A stretch of DNA of 64,000 nucleotides from Arthrobacter sp. Leaf337 (lineage in GTDB: Bacteria; Actinomycetota; Actinomycetes; Actinomycetales; Micrococcaceae), in contig NZ_LMPC01000001.1 of assembly GCF_001423745.1 (NCBI RefSeq), positions 187,923-251,922 of the forward strand, given 5' to 3'. The first letter of the stretch is position 1. Each line of letters opens with the position of its first letter. Below, one piece after another: positions 7,436 to 19,292 of this stretch. Made by a program: the position numbers and the translations under genes. The notes beneath the pieces were generated by a model. That model ran no database searches. It had not been told where the DNA came from and saw only the letters and a list, made by a program, of their open reading frames with translations.

Positions 7436-10057
7436 TTAGCCGACCAAGGTCCTCAGGAGCCGGGCGCTCTGGCGAACCGAGAGGCCGGGCAGGTAGGCGC
7501 GGCTCAGCGCCCGGCCAATGGCAGGCAGCTGCAGGGGGTCCTGGTAATAGAGGTAGAGCGTGCGGTAATCGGGTTTGAACCGTGATTTGAAGGTGGCCAG
7601 GGAGCGGAATCCGTACACCGGCTCCAGTGCCCGTCCCACCACGTCAAGGATGGACGTGAGGGCGTCGGGCTCCCGCGCTGGCTCCCGTTCGGCTTCACTG
7701 CCCGGGCCCTCCGACGGATCCTGCGCTGCGCCGGACGCCGCCCCGTCAGCAGGCTCCTTGGCCAGCGGCGAGCCGGACAGGGAAATGACTTCAACCGAGC
7801 TGCGCAGCTCAAGCACGGCGGAGGCAATGAGGAACTCCATGGCACCGGGGAATCCGTCCTCCCGCCGGCGCATGAAGTCGAGCGTCCAGCTGACCACGCG
7901 CCCCTCATCAAATACCGGGAGCCAACTGGTGACGCCGTGCACCAGGCCGCCGGCATCGACGGCGACGCAGCACAGCACGTCGTCGTCCATCAGTTCGTCC
8001 ATGCCGCCGAGCGTAAAGCCCATCTCCGGAACGGATTTCTGCGCAGCCCATTCCTCGGATACTTCCAGCAGCTGGGCCCGCAGGGCCGCAGGAAAGTCGC
8101 TGTACCGTCCCCAGACCGCCGTGACGCCGGTCTTCCGTGCACGGTTCAGCGCAGTCCGGACGTTCTGCCACTCCTTGCCCTTGAATTCAAGCTCCCTGAC
8201 CGCCAGCCGGGTCTCCTGCGCCACAGCCACCCGGCTGAACCCCCGCGACTGGAGCAGGGGCCACAGCCCGTCAGTGCAGGAATAGAAGCAGGGAACCATC
8301 GCGTGCTCGGCGCAGTACCGCATGAAGCCGGCAGCGGCTTCTTCCCGCAACGCGGCATCACCGAATGGGCCGCCCAGCGTCAAGGCCACGCTGCCATGTT
8401 GCTGGTAGGCAACCCCTGCGTCCAGGGCGGGGGTGAACCAGTATTTGTTCGGTTCCCAGAGCGCCATCCAGGACAGGGAGTCGCCGCCCCGCCGCACCAG
8501 GCGGCGGGCCACGTCCCTCGCCTCAGCGCCGGCACCGGCACCGTGGTGCTGCCCCAGGAGCACCACCCACACGCCGGCCAGTGCGACGGCCCAGAACACA
8601 ATGCCGGAGTAGGCAAACAGGAAGGCCTCAACCGATTGCCGGTCCTGGAAGATCCGGTTGTACAGGCTGGGGATGGGCACCGGCAGGTACTGGCGTGCCA
8701 GTTCGGCCGCCAGACCGGACAGTCCGCCGTCGCGCGCCATTCCGCCGGCTCCCAGCCAGGCGACCGTGTAGCTGCCGGCAAGTGCCGCCCAGGTCCCTGC
8801 CAGCACCCTGGTCAGATTGCGCCGTGCCCCTACCGACGTTTCCACGCGGAACTGCCGCCTGTTGATCCACAGCAGCACCACGAGCAGCAGCGGAACTGCC
8901 ACGAGCGGGAGGACGTGGACGAACCCTGAGCCCATGACGGCCGTGTGCGGCCGCTGCGGGTAGTGCGGGATGCGGGCAAACAGGGTGAGGTAGACGGCGG
9001 ACAACGCGGTGACGGCCAGCTGGACTCCGATCGTGATCCGCCAGGCAAGCCGGCGTCCGCGGCGCAGCCCGTCCGCGCAGATCAGCAGGAGCAGCACGGG
9101 CACCACTGCCAGGGCAAGGCCCAGCGGTCCCGCGAATCCCGTCCGCCCGATCTCCAGGCAGTTCACGTCCACCGTGCCGCCGCAGTTTTGCTCCAGCTGG
9201 CTGAGGGTGGGCAACGGATTCAGGACGACGTCCCGCAGCAGCGCCAGCGGCCCGGTTGGGCTGCGGACGGCGGCCGTCAGAATGGGCCCGACGGCGAAAA
9301 TACCGACGATCAGGGACAGGAGGTTGCGCGTCTCGCGGCCGGTGGAACGGTGCCGGTGGAGGGTTCCGTGGTCGCTCTGGATCCACCAGCCGGCGGCAAG
9401 TCCGGCCAGCGCACCCAGGAATCCGACCACTGTCTCCGGATGCCCTACATAGAGGACAAGCAGCAGCGAGGCTGAAACTATGCCCGTGCGAAGGCGCCGC
9501 TGCCAGAGGGTAGCCAGGAGCCCGCTTGCCCCAAGGACTGCGGCGAGGACAGCGGCGTACGGCCCGATGAGCCGGGCGTCCACCATGAGCCCCAGCCATC
9601 CGTCGCCGGCATAGCGGGCGAGCTGCGTGAGCAGCAGAAACAGCGAGACAGCCGCGAACTGGCCGCCGAAGAAGAACCAGGCCGTCCGCAGCGTGCCCAG
9701 CCTGCGTTCGGCGAGCCCCAGCAACAACAGAATCATGAGTCCGGCAGTGAGATAGGCCGCAGGGTTCGTGGCGAAAAACAGCGAGGTGAACATGGACCAC
9801 CAGCGGCCGTCCTTCAGGGCGCCGACGTGCACGGATGCGACGTCAAGGAGGGCCTCCGGCGGACCGGACAGGAAGCTGTTGGTGGCCGCACCCGCCCCAA
9901 GGAAAAGGCCCAGGACAACGAGGGTGAAGGGCACGGCTTTGAAATGCTGCCGCACGCGGCGCAGCGCCGCCATTATGACGTCAGTCCAGGTGACGCTGCC
10001 GGCTGCCGCGGAAGCGTTCCTGCCTGTTTCCGGGACGGCCTCCCGCTGGTTCGTCAT
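7436..10057 (-). CDS. MprF-like bifunctional membrane protein (aminoacyl-phosphatidylglycerol synthase/flippase, DUF2156)
   Basis: Protein of 873 aa. The N-terminal half (about 30-520) has many hydrophobic helices; the first six resemble a rhomboid-type bundle (WWSMFTSLFFATNPAAYLTAG, then GLAERRLGTLRTAWFFFGGQ). The C-terminal half (about 540-870) is a DUF2156/GNAT-like domain with the ends FKSRFKPDYRTLYLYYQDPL, as in tRNA-dependent aminoacyl-lipid synthases. These enzymes transfer an amino acid from aminoacyl-tRNA to phosphatidylglycerol or diacylglycerol and change envelope charge and drug resistance. The amino acid used (Lys, Ala) cannot be read from sequence. Its ATG overlaps the stop of the esterase gene by 4 bases. 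Confidence 0.85.
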   Translation of the reverse strand: MTNQREAVPETGRNASAAAGSVTWTDVIMAALRRVRQHFKAVPFTLVVLGLFLGAGAATNSFLSGPPEALLDVASVHVGALKDGRWWSMFTSLFFATNPAAYLTAGLMILLLLGLAERRLGTLRTAWFFFGGQFAAVSLFLLLTQLARYAGDGWLGLMVDARLIGPYAAVLAAVLGASGLLATLWQRRLRTGIVSASLLLVLYVGHPETVVGFLGALAGLAAGWWIQSDHGTLHRHRSTGRETRNLLSLIVGIFAVGPILTAAVRSPTGPLALLRDVVLNPLPTLSQLEQNCGGTVDVNCLEIGRTGFAGPLGLALAVVPVLLLLICADGLRRGRRLAWRITIGVQLAVTALSAVYLTLFARIPHYPQRPHTAVMGSGFVHVLPLVAVPLLLVVLLWINRRQFRVETSVGARRNLTRVLAGTWAALAGSYTVAWLGAGGMARDGGLSGLAAELARQYLPVPIPSLYNRIFQDRQSVEAFLFAYSGIVFWAVALAGVWVVLLGQHHGAGAGAEARDVARRLVRRGGDSLSWMALWEPNKYWFTPALDAGVAYQQHGSVALTLGGPFGDAALREEAAAGFMRYCAEHAMVPCFYSCTDGLWPLLQSRGFSRVAVAQETRLAVRELEFKGKEWQNVRTALNRARKTGVTAVWGRYSDFPAALRAQLLEVSEEWAAQKSVPEMGFTLGGMDELMDDDVLCCVAVDAGGLVHGVTSWLPVFDEGRVVSWTLDFMRRREDGFPGAMEFLIASAVLELRSSVEVISLSGSPLAKEPADGAASGAAQDPSEGPGSEAEREPAREPDALTSILDVVGRALEPVYGFRSLATFKSRFKPDYRTLYLYYQDPLQLPAIGRALSRAYLPGLSVRQSARLLRTLVG

Positions 10058-11382
10058 GGCCGGATTCCCCAGCGGGCCGCCACGAAGTCGAGGGCAGCAG
10101 GAAGGCCCTTGGAAGCGGCCTCCCAGGAATGGCCCGTGTTGACCACCGGTTGCGCCTGCACAGTGAAGCCGGCCCGGCCGGCCGCAGCCGAAAGTTCATC
10201 CATGTAGGCAAGGAATTCCGGATCCCGGGAACCTGCGCCGAAATATATGGCATGACCCTCAAACCGCGTATTCTGCATGATGCTCAAGGGAGTCAGTCGG
10301 TCGAAGGTTGCCACGTCGCCCCCGAACGCCGCGTCAACAGTCTTCTGCCGCTCCTTGGCCAGTGCGGGCTCACGTTCGCTGGAAAAAGCGAGGACCGAGG
10401 CGTAGACGTCGGGATGGCGGGTGCCCATCTGCAGGGCGCAGGTAGCCCCGAAGGAAAAGCCCCCGGCAGCCCACTGCCGGTGGTCCGGATCAACATCAAG
10501 GGTCTGCTCGATCCAACGGGGAACATCCCGGGCAAGAAACGTGTCGGCGTTGGCAATGCGGCTGTCCATGCAGAGGGTATTGGCCGACGCGGTACCGTTC
10601 GGATCCACTACCACCACAACCGGGGCCACACCCTCGTGGTCCTCTGCGAAGCGGTCCATCCGGCTGCGCAGGGCCCCTCCTGTGAGCCAGTCCGAAGGCC
10701 CGCCGGGCTGCCCGGAAAAGAGGACGAGCACCGGAAGGGCGGGACGGGGTGTGGCCTGGTAGGCGGGGGGGAGGTAGATGTAGGCCTCGCGGCTGCTGAA
10801 ACCCGAATCGGTGCCCGGGATGACGGCTTTCCTCACGGCGCCGTCCGACGGCATTCCCTCCGGTGGCTGCCAGGCGTTGAGGGCGACGGGGGCAGCGGCC
10901 ACAGGCTGGCGCTTCAGTCCGGCTTCGAGTGGCTGGATCCTCGCCACGGCGGTGCCCATGAGGTCACTGACCGTATGGTTGAGGCCGAAGTAGGCGTTGA
11001 TCTGGACAGCGCCGAGCAGGCAGACGCCGAGCATGGCTGCCGTTGCGGTGGTCCTCCCCCGCCACGCACCGCGGCTCTTCAAAGGGGAAGGCTGCCGGAG
11101 TTTCCACAGCCGGAGCACCCACAGGAAAAGGGCAAAGACCATAGCCACAAACCACGCGAGCACTTCGCGCGGGAGGCTCTCGGGCAGGGTCGAAAACGTG
11201 TACAAAAGCAGCCAGTGCACCACGGCGACGGCGCCGGCGGCCAGCAGGAGGGCGGCTCCGGCACTCAGGACCCAGCGGCGTCCGCGGGCCCACAGCAGCC
11301 ATCCGAGGCCGACAGCACCGGCGGTCCAGGCAACCCAGAGCAGGGGCCCATCGGTCAGATGGACGTCAGCGATAAGGTCCAC
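10054..11382 (-). CDS. Membrane-anchored alpha/beta-hydrolase-fold esterase (esterase D/antigen-85 type)
   Basis: Protein of 442 aa from a GTG start. Four hydrophobic helices fill about residues 10-130; a globular esterase domain follows (about 175-442) with the nucleophile elbow GGFSFGA (Ser310), an upstream LVLFSGQPGGPSDW oxyanion region and the catalytic-type His in NTGHSWEAAS. The fold matches the putative esterase family (PF00756). It overlaps the MprF-like gene by 4 bases, so the two act together. In other bacteria such hydrolases remove amino acids from aminoacyl lipids, a plausible but unproven role here. The DUF2550 gene ends 5 bases upstream. Confidence 0.83.
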   Translation of the reverse strand: MDLIADVHLTDGPLLWVAWTAGAVGLGWLLWARGRRWVLSAGAALLLAAGAVAVVHWLLLYTFSTLPESLPREVLAWFVAMVFALFLWVLRLWKLRQPSPLKSRGAWRGRTTATAAMLGVCLLGAVQINAYFGLNHTVSDLMGTAVARIQPLEAGLKRQPVAAAPVALNAWQPPEGMPSDGAVRKAVIPGTDSGFSSREAYIYLPPAYQATPRPALPVLVLFSGQPGGPSDWLTGGALRSRMDRFAEDHEGVAPVVVVVDPNGTASANTLCMDSRIANADTFLARDVPRWIEQTLDVDPDHRQWAAGGFSFGATCALQMGTRHPDVYASVLAFSSEREPALAKERQKTVDAAFGGDVATFDRLTPLSIMQNTRFEGHAIYFGAGSRDPEFLAYMDELSAAAGRAGFTVQAQPVVNTGHSWEAASKGLPAALDFVAARWGIRP

Positions 11383-11387
11383 CGGCG

Positions 11388-11819
11388 TTAACGCCAGGTG
11401 CCCACACCGATGACCGGCCCGGCTTCAAGCCACGAGGACAGTCCTGTGTAGGCATCGAACTTCATGGCGAGCAGGACTTCCTGGCCTTCGTAGTGGAGTT
11501 CCACGATGACGGAGTCGGGCTGGACCTTCACGAGTTCCGCCTCGGTGGGCTGGCGGCGGCCCACCAGTTCCAGCGAGCTGCGCCGGAAAGTGTATTTGGG
11601 TCGGACACTGAGCGAGAGCAGCTTGAACCACTCAAGGTCGTTGTCCTGATAACGACAAACCCCCATCTGCCAGCTTTTTCCAGCCGTGCAAATGGAGGCG
11701 TCCACTGTGCCCAGGGCACGCCGCAGGTTAAAGCGGCGCACCCCGGACAGGCACAGTGCAAAAATCAGCAACGCAAAGACTGTTGCCAACGCGATGAACG
11801 GAAAACCAGGATCGTTCAT
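11388..11819 (-). CDS. DUF2550 family membrane-anchored protein
   Basis: Protein of 143 aa with one N-terminal transmembrane helix (about 6-26) followed by a soluble domain (RRALGTVDASICTAGKSWQMG, then a beta-rich C-terminus). This matches DUF2550, a family of unknown function encoded beside atpC in many Actinobacteria. The start at MNDPGFPF was chosen because the hydrophobic segment begins right after it; the longer frame would extend into atpC. It lies 10 bases downstream of atpC and 5 bases upstream of the esterase gene, so it can be the link between the ATP synthase operon and the lipid-modification genes. Confidence 0.82.
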   Translation of the reverse strand: MNDPGFPFIALATVFALLIFALCLSGVRRFNLRRALGTVDASICTAGKSWQMGVCRYQDNDLEWFKLLSLSVRPKYTFRRSSLELVGRRQPTEAELVKVQPDSVIVELHYEGQEVLLAMKFDAYTGLSSWLEAGPVIGVGTWR

Positions 11820-11829
11820 CAAGGTAGTG

Positions 11830-12114
11830 CTAGCGGATCCCCGCGGTAGCCGCTTCACCCATTTGGGCGTTGTCAGCAACTATGACCACCCTGTTGTTGT
11901 CGACGGAGAAGAATCCGCCGTCGACAACCACAGCAATGCGCTCACCGGAAACAGGCTCAATGGCCAGTTCACCTTCGGCCAGAATCGCCAGCAGGGGCGA
12001 GTGGCCGGGCAGGATTCCGATTTCACCATCGCTGGTGCGGGCCTTGACCATCTTGGCCGCTCCGGACCACACGAAGTGATCCGCTGCGACAATCTCAACC
12101 TCAAGCTCAGCCAT
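11830..12114 (-). CDS. atpC: F1 ATP synthase epsilon subunit
   Basis: Protein of 94 aa: MAELEVEIVAADHFVWSG and GEIGILPGHSPLLAIL identify the epsilon beta-sandwich. It is shorter than the E. coli protein (138 aa) and lacks most of the C-terminal inhibitory helices, with only a short tail after VADNAQMGEAA; short epsilon subunits are usual in Actinobacteria. The start is one base after the atpD stop codon. It is the last true subunit gene of the operon. Confidence 0.95.
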   Translation of the reverse strand: MAELEVEIVAADHFVWSGAAKMVKARTSDGEIGILPGHSPLLAILAEGELAIEPVSGERIAVVVDGGFFSVDNNRVVIVADNAQMGEAATAGIR

Positions 12115-12115
12115 A

Positions 12116-13603
<1,488 letters not shown>

Positions 13604-13652
13604 TTAAGTTTATCTTTTGGTGCAGGTACAGCTGGATCCGGAACCGTGCTGG

Positions 13653-14546
13653 CTAGGACGCACTCAAGGCGTCGGCACCGGCCACGATTTCGGAAAGCTC
13701 CTGCGTAATTTCAGCCTGGCGGGCAGTGTTGCGCAGACGCGTGTACTTCTTGATGAGGTCCGTGGCGTTGTCACCGGCAGACTTCATCGCCCGCTGACGG
13801 GCTGCAAGCTCGGAAGCTGCTGCCTGCAACATGGCGGCGAAGATACGTGATTCGATGTAGCGCGGCAGCAGTGCATCAAGCACCTGCTCCGTTTCCGGCT
13901 CGAACTCATAGAGCGGCAGGAGGTCCGATTCGGACTGTGCCTGCTCTTCGACGACCTCGAGGGGAAGCAGTCGGATGACCGTAGGTTCCTGCGTCACCAT
14001 GGACTTGAAGCGTGTGTAGACGACGTGGATCTCGTCCACGCCATCCTCTTCGTACGCGGTGGCAAAATCCTCCAGCAGCGCTGCGCCGATTTCCTGCGCG
14101 GTCGCAAACTCCGGTGAATCCGTGTTGCCGGTCCATACCCGTGCGTAAGGACGGTTGCGGAAGTCGAAGTACGCCTGGGCCTTGCGGCCGACAACGTACG
14201 TCTTGACTTCCTTACCTTCCTCATGAAGCAGCTCCGTGAGGCCTTCCGCCTGCTTGAGCACACTTGCCGAGTAGGAACCTGCAAGGCCACGGTCCGAGGT
14301 GATGACCAGGACGGCGGCACGGCGGATCTGCTCGGGCTCGGTGACCAGCGGGTGGTCGATTTCACTCTGGCTAGCGACAGCAGAAACGGCACGCGTAATC
14401 GCGTTTGCGTAAGGCAGTGAAGCCGCTACGCGTGCGCGGGCCTTGCCGATGCGCGAGGTAGCGATCAGTTCCATCGCCTTGAAGATCTTGCGCATCGACG
14501 TCGTCGAGCTGATCTTCTGGCGGTAGACCCGAATCTGGGCTCCCAT
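13653..14546 (-). CDS. atpG: F1 ATP synthase gamma subunit (rotor shaft)
   Basis: Protein of 297 aa beginning [29 protein letters not shown], whose two terminal helices (start, and [20 protein letters not shown] at the end) form the coiled-coil shaft; shown here only in part because the match spans the whole length. The central Rossmann-like part includes [18 protein letters not shown] precedes the ATG at a good distance. It is separated from atpA by a 76-base spacer that contains a hairpin. Confidence 0.97.
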   Translation of the reverse strand: MGAQIRVYRQKISSTTSMRKIFKAMELIATSRIGKARARVAASLPYANAITRAVSAVASQSEIDHPLVTEPEQIRRAAVLVITSDRGLAGSYSASVLKQAEGLTELLHEEGKEVKTYVVGRKAQAYFDFRNRPYARVWTGNTDSPEFATAQEIGAALLEDFATAYEEDGVDEIHVVYTRFKSMVTQEPTVIRLLPLEVVEEQAQSESDLLPLYEFEPETEQVLDALLPRYIESRIFAAMLQAAASELAARQRAMKSAGDNATDLIKKYTRLRNTARQAEITQELSEIVAGADALSAS

Positions 14547-14575
14547 ACTTATCCTTTCCTAAGATCCCGGTGGCC

Positions 14576-14611
14576 GGGACTGCCGGAACCCGTCGGGGTC
14601 CCGGCAGTCCC
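14576..14611 (-). repeat. Hairpin in the atpA-atpG intergenic spacer
   Basis: An 11-bp perfect inverted repeat (14576-14586 with 14601-14611) with a 14-base loop that itself contains a 4-bp stem. No T-run follows, so it is not an intrinsic terminator; an mRNA processing or stability element is possible. Confidence 0.6.
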
Positions 14612-14622
14612 TGCCAGCGAAA

Positions 14623-16260
14623 CTAGCGCTTCTGCTTGACGATTTTTTCCTGGTCGACCTGCGCCTCGTCGATGGGGGCGTGCTCCTCGTGCCCTGCACC
14701 AACCAGGAGGCTGTCGCCCTCGCCGAAGAAGCCCTTCTTGAAGGCCACGATCGAGGTCTTCAGTGCTTCTGCGGTGTCATCGTCCATGACGTTGGTCTGT
14801 GCCAGCGTCGTCAGGATGGAGGACTTGTGCTTCAGGTGCTCCAGGAACTCAGTCTCGAAGCGGTTGATGTCCTCAACCGGAACGTCGTCCAGGTAGCCGT
14901 TGGTACCGGCCCAGATGGACACAACCTGGTTCTCGACCGGGAACGGCGAGTACTGGCCCTGCTTGAGCAGTTCCATCAGGCGTGCGCCACGGGTCAGCTG
15001 CTGGCGCGATGCGGCGTCGAGGTCCGACGCGAACATTGCGAATGCCTGCATGTCGCGGTACTGGGCCAATTCCAGCTTCAAGGTACCGGAGACCTTCTTC
15101 ATGGACTTGACCTGCGCTGCGCCACCCACGCGGGAAACGGAGACACCCACGTCGACGGCGGGACGCTGGTTGGCGTTGAAGAGGTCCGACTGCAGGAAGA
15201 TCTGGCCATCGGTAATGGAGATCACGTTGGTCGGGATGTAGGCGGAGACGTCGTTTGCCTTGGTCTCGATGAGCGGCAGGCCGGTCATCGAGCCGGCGCC
15301 CAGCTCGTCGGAGAGCTTGGCACAACGCTCCAGGAGGCGGGAGTGCAAGTAGAAGACGTCGCCCGGGTAGGCTTCGCGTCCCGGCGGGCGGCGGAGCAGC
15401 AGCGACACTGCACGGTAGGCCTCGGCCTGCTTGGAAAGGTCATCGAACACGATGAGGACGTGCTTGCCGCCGTACATCCAGTGCTGGCCGATGGCCGAAC
15501 CGGCGTAAGGAGCAAGGTACTTGAAGCCTGCGGGGTCGGACGCGGGGGAAGCCACAATGGTGGTGTATTCCAGTGCGCCGTTGTCCTCGAGCGTCTGGCG
15601 AACAGCCGCGATGGTGGACGCCTTCTGGCCGATGGCCACGTAGATGCAGCGCACCTGCTTGGTGACATCTCCGGAAGCCCAGTTGGCCTTCTGGTTGATG
15701 ATCGTGTCGATGGCGATTGCCGACTTGCCGGTCTGGCGGTCACCAATGATCAGCTGACGCTGGCCGCGGCCGATCGGGATCATGGCGTCGATAGCCTTCA
15801 GACCGGTCTGCATCGGCTCGTGCACCGACTTGCGCTGGGTCACGCCGGGCGCCTGGAGTTCCAGTGCACGGGTGGTTTCAGCCTTGATTTCGCCGAGGTC
15901 GTCGATCGGCTGGCCCAGCGGGTCAACCACGCGGCCGAGGAAGGCATCGCCAACCGGCACGGACAGAACCTGTCCCGTGCGGTGGACTTCCTGGCCTTCT
16001 TCGATTCCGGTGAAGTCACCGAGGATAATGACACCGATTTCGCGGACGTCGAGGTTCTGGGCCAGGCCCAGCGTGCCGTCTTCGAAACGAAGCAACTCGT
16101 TCGCCATGACCGAGGGAAGGCCCTCAACACGGGCGATGCCGTCACCTGCGGTGGTCACACGGCCGACCTCTACGCGCTCTGCGTTTCCGGGTTCGTAGGA
16201 CGCCGCGAACTCGTTCAACGCAATACGGACGTCGTCGGCGTTGATGGTCAATTCGGCCAT
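14623..16260 (-). CDS. atpA: F1 ATP synthase alpha subunit
   Basis: Protein of 545 aa from [12 protein letters not shown]. The P-loop [11 protein letters not shown], the [18 protein letters not shown] stretch with the arginine-finger region SISDGQ-like sequence ([12 protein letters not shown]), and the C-terminal helical domain are complete. The tail after residue about 510 ([22 protein letters not shown]) is longer and more acidic than in E. coli, as in other Actinobacteria, where it suppresses ATP hydrolysis in mycobacteria. The start is set by AGGAGAGCAGGGA upstream; the frame extends further but without conserved residues. Confidence 0.98.
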   Translation of the reverse strand: MAELTINADDVRIALNEFAASYEPGNAERVEVGRVTTAGDGIARVEGLPSVMANELLRFEDGTLGLAQNLDVREIGVIILGDFTGIEEGQEVHRTGQVLSVPVGDAFLGRVVDPLGQPIDDLGEIKAETTRALELQAPGVTQRKSVHEPMQTGLKAIDAMIPIGRGQRQLIIGDRQTGKSAIAIDTIINQKANWASGDVTKQVRCIYVAIGQKASTIAAVRQTLEDNGALEYTTIVASPASDPAGFKYLAPYAGSAIGQHWMYGGKHVLIVFDDLSKQAEAYRAVSLLLRRPPGREAYPGDVFYLHSRLLERCAKLSDELGAGSMTGLPLIETKANDVSAYIPTNVISITDGQIFLQSDLFNANQRPAVDVGVSVSRVGGAAQVKSMKKVSGTLKLELAQYRDMQAFAMFASDLDAASRQQLTRGARLMELLKQGQYSPFPVENQVVSIWAGTNGYLDDVPVEDINRFETEFLEHLKHKSSILTTLAQTNVMDDDTAEALKTSIVAFKKGFFGEGDSLLVGAGHEEHAPIDEAQVDQEKIVKQKR

Positions 16261-16342
16261 CTGCAGTCCCTGCTCTCCTGTTTTCGTGATCATCGTTGTC
16301 ACGATGACCGGGGTTTCTATCAGTTAAGTTGTGCTTGTCCGG

Positions 16343-17169
16343 TTAGCCGGCAAGCTGACGCTGGAGCTGGCCCAGGCGGTTCAGTACAGAAGCGTCTACC
16401 ACTTCATCACCGACCTGGATCCGGATACCACCAATCAGTGCCGGGTCAACGTTCATGTTGATCTTGAGCTCGCGCCCGTACAGCGCGTTCAGCGCTGCCT
16501 GAAGCCGGCTGGTCTGCGTCTCCGTCAGCGGACGGGTGACGCTGACCGTTGCGATCCAGCGCTGCTGGCGCTTGGCTGCAAGCTCTGCGAAACGGCGCAC
16601 AAGGTTGGTCACCTTGAGACCGCGCGGCTGCGAAACTGCCTGTCCGATAAGGACTTTCGCTTCCTCGCTTGCGTGGGGAACGAGCTTCTCGGCGAGGGCA
16701 ATCTTGGCAGCCGGGCTCGCCTGCGGCTCGGACAGAGCACGCTGTACCTCGTGGCTGGAACCGACGGCCTGGTTGAAGGAGAACAGATCGTTCTCCAGCG
16801 TTTCCAGTCCGTTGATCCCTGAGGCAGAGACGGCCGACTTGTTCTCAGCAACGGCAATTACCACCGAAGCGGCAAGAGTCTCGAGTGCATCGCCGATATC
16901 CCGAGCCGACGCCCAGCGTGAACTGGCCAGTCCGCTCGCGATTTCCGCAGCATCAGTGGAGACTTTTCCACCGAAGAGCTGCTTGACCAGTGCCGACTTT
17001 TCGTCACCGCTGCGGGACGGGTCAGTCAGGGCACGGCGCAAGCCAGCCGAGCTGTCCACCGTTCCCAGGATTCCGAAGAGTTCCTTTGCCAACTGCAGCG
17101 AAGCGAAGGGAAGCTTGGCTTCCAATGCCACCAGCGCCGCGGTCAGCGATTCGCTCGATACACCTGCCA

Positions 17170-17170
<1 letters not shown>
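16343..17170 (-). CDS. atpH: ATP synthase delta subunit
   Basis: Protein of 275 aa, about 100 residues longer than E. coli delta, as usual for Micrococcales and Streptomyces. The C-terminal OSCP-type domain ends with AALNALYGRELKINMNVDP and a closing LNRLGQLQRQL. Delta joins the peripheral stalk to F1. Unlike Mycobacterium, where atpH carries a fused b-like segment, b is a separate gene here. Its ATG overlaps the atpF stop by one base (TAATG). Confidence 0.96.
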
Positions 17171-17721
<551 letters not shown>

Positions 17722-17771
17722 TCACCCGTCCTTATCTACTCGGTTTCTGGATGTTCGCTAAGTTCTAACGC

Positions 17772-17990
17772 TTAGGAGAGAACGAAAGCGAAGACCAGGC
17801 CGAGGATGGCGAGTGCTTCAGTCAGCGCAAGGCCGAGGAATGCGATCGGCTGCAGGACGCGCTGGGCTTCCGGCTGACGTGCCACACCATTGATGTAAGC
17901 CGCGAACACGAGACCCACACCGATACCACCGCCGATAGCGGAGAGGCCGTAGCCGATGAGGTTGAGGGAGCCGTTGATGGAGCCTTCCAT
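17772..17990 (-). CDS. atpE: ATP synthase Fo subunit c
   Basis: Protein of 72 aa with two membrane helices. The loop carries ARQPEAQ (the RQP motif facing F1), and the second helix has the ion-binding Glu in [11 protein letters not shown]. The pattern suits a proton-type ring. ATG 17990 follows AAAGGAAG at a good distance; an upstream in-frame ATG gives a charged extension not expected in subunit c. Confidence 0.97.
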   Translation of the reverse strand: MEGSINGSLNLIGYGLSAIGGGIGVGLVFAAYINGVARQPEAQRVLQPIAFLGLALTEALAILGLVFAFVLS

Positions 17991-18070
17991 TTTTCTTCCT
18001 TTCAAGATGCCACCCGTGTGGCAGGTTGTTTGGGTTGCTTCATCCCCGCGAAGGGGAAGTATGTGGGTGC

Positions 18071-18871
18071 CTAGTGGCTGTCCGCGTGCAGAGCGCCTTC
18101 AATGTAGATGGCAGTCAGCAGCGTGAAAACGTAAGCCTGCAGCGCCATGATCAGCGCTTCCAGCATGTACATGGCGATGGCGCCGACGAGAACCAGTACC
18201 GAGGTGCCCTTCAGGAGGATGTTCTCCTGCATGACCAGGTACTCGATGCCGGATCCGGCAATCATCACAATCAAGTGTCCGGCCAGCATGGTGGCAAACA
18301 GACGGAGGCTGTGGGTGACAGGGCGGACCAGGAAGTTGGAAATGATCTCGATCGGAATAACGATCGGGAGGATGTACACCGGCACGCCCGAGGGAACGGT
18401 GGCCAGCTTGAAGTACTTGAGACCGTTCTTCTTGACGCCGATGCCGATCCAGGTCAGGTAGACGATGGCTGCCAGCACATAGGCGCCGCCGACGTGCGAG
18501 AAGCTCGGAAGCTGGATCAGCGGGATGGCGCCGTAGATGTTGTTCACCAGGATGAAGAAGAAGAGGCTGAACAACAGCGGGACGTACTTAATAAAGTCCT
18601 TGCCGCCAATGATGTCCTTGGCGATGCTGTTGCGGACGAAGCCGTAGGCAGCTTCACCTGCAAACTGCAGTTTGCCGGGAACAAGCTGCTGCTTCCGCGC
18701 AGCTAGCAGAAAGAATGTAGCGATAATGACGACCGACAGGATAACCAGCAGCATCTGCTTGGAGAATCCGTCTGCCGCACCCCACGGCAGGATTGCCGGC
18801 AGGTGCATTTCTTCAATTCCAGGAGGGTTGAACTCTCCTGAATCTTGGGCCGGGAGCGCAAGCGCGATCAA
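18071..18871 (-). CDS. atpB: ATP synthase Fo subunit a (TTG start)
   Basis: Protein of 266 aa with five to six membrane helices. The essential Arg lies in the conserved helix [18 protein letters not shown], and the last helix [19 protein letters not shown] is typical. The only start matching the protein's length is TTG 18871, preceded by GAGAGGAA with good spacing; no ATG or GTG lies nearby upstream. Subunit a forms the proton half-channels. Confidence 0.96.
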   Translation of the reverse strand: MIALALPAQDSGEFNPPGIEEMHLPAILPWGAADGFSKQMLLVILSVVIIATFFLLAARKQQLVPGKLQFAGEAAYGFVRNSIAKDIIGGKDFIKYVPLLFSLFFFILVNNIYGAIPLIQLPSFSHVGGAYVLAAIVYLTWIGIGVKKNGLKYFKLATVPSGVPVYILPIVIPIEIISNFLVRPVTHSLRLFATMLAGHLIVMIAGSGIEYLVMQENILLKGTSVLVLVGAIAMYMLEALIMALQAYVFTLLTAIYIEGALHADSH

Positions 18872-18962
18872 CGCGTTTCCTCTCTGCAGTGTCCATCATT
18901 GGGCGTTGGTGAGGGTCCGGCGATCTTCATGTCCGCCCTTCCCCTTGTGAAATTGTTAGGCA

Positions 18963-19292
18963 TTACTGTTCCTCGTCCTTGGACGGGCCGCTGGCTGCAC
19001 TGTCTTCACCAGGTGACGTTCTGTTACTGGTGAGTCCGTGCATATGAGAAAGATAGAACCCTCCCGCAGCTCCAAGCAGAGCGCCTAGGAGCACAATCCA
19101 GCGGGTTCCCCACAGATAATCCAGACCCCACCCTATCAAACTCCAGACGATGATTCCGCCAATTATGTAGCTAAAGACGGCGATGCCGGCGTTGTATCCG
19201 CCGTCCCCGCCGTCGGAAGATACGCCTACGGAACCGTGGGTGGATTTGGGGATTTCCCGCATGTTTTTTCGCTTCGAATTACGGCTGTTCAT
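18963..19292 (-). CDS. AtpZ/AtpI-like two-helix membrane protein
   Basis: Protein of 109 aa. Two hydrophobic helices (about 35-55 and 64-83) with a short loop (GLDYLWGTRW) and a Ser/Asp-rich cytoplasmic tail match the small AtpZ/AtpI-type proteins that precede atpB. They are thought to help assemble the c-ring or carry Mg2+; the role here is inferred from position. The start at 19292 is preceded by GAAGGACGG and overlaps the upstream gene by 14 bases; ATG 19262 is an alternative. Confidence 0.8.
   Translation of the reverse strand: MNSRNSKRKNMREIPKSTHGSVGVSSDGGDGGYNAGIAVFSYIIGGIIVWSLIGWGLDYLWGTRWIVLLGALLGAAGGFYLSHMHGLTSNRTSPGEDSAASGPSKDEEQ

Noticed and set aside
14680..16461. A 593-codon plus-strand frame opposite atpA
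   Set aside because: Antisense shadow of the conserved atpA gene in GC-rich DNA; no domain, no promoter.
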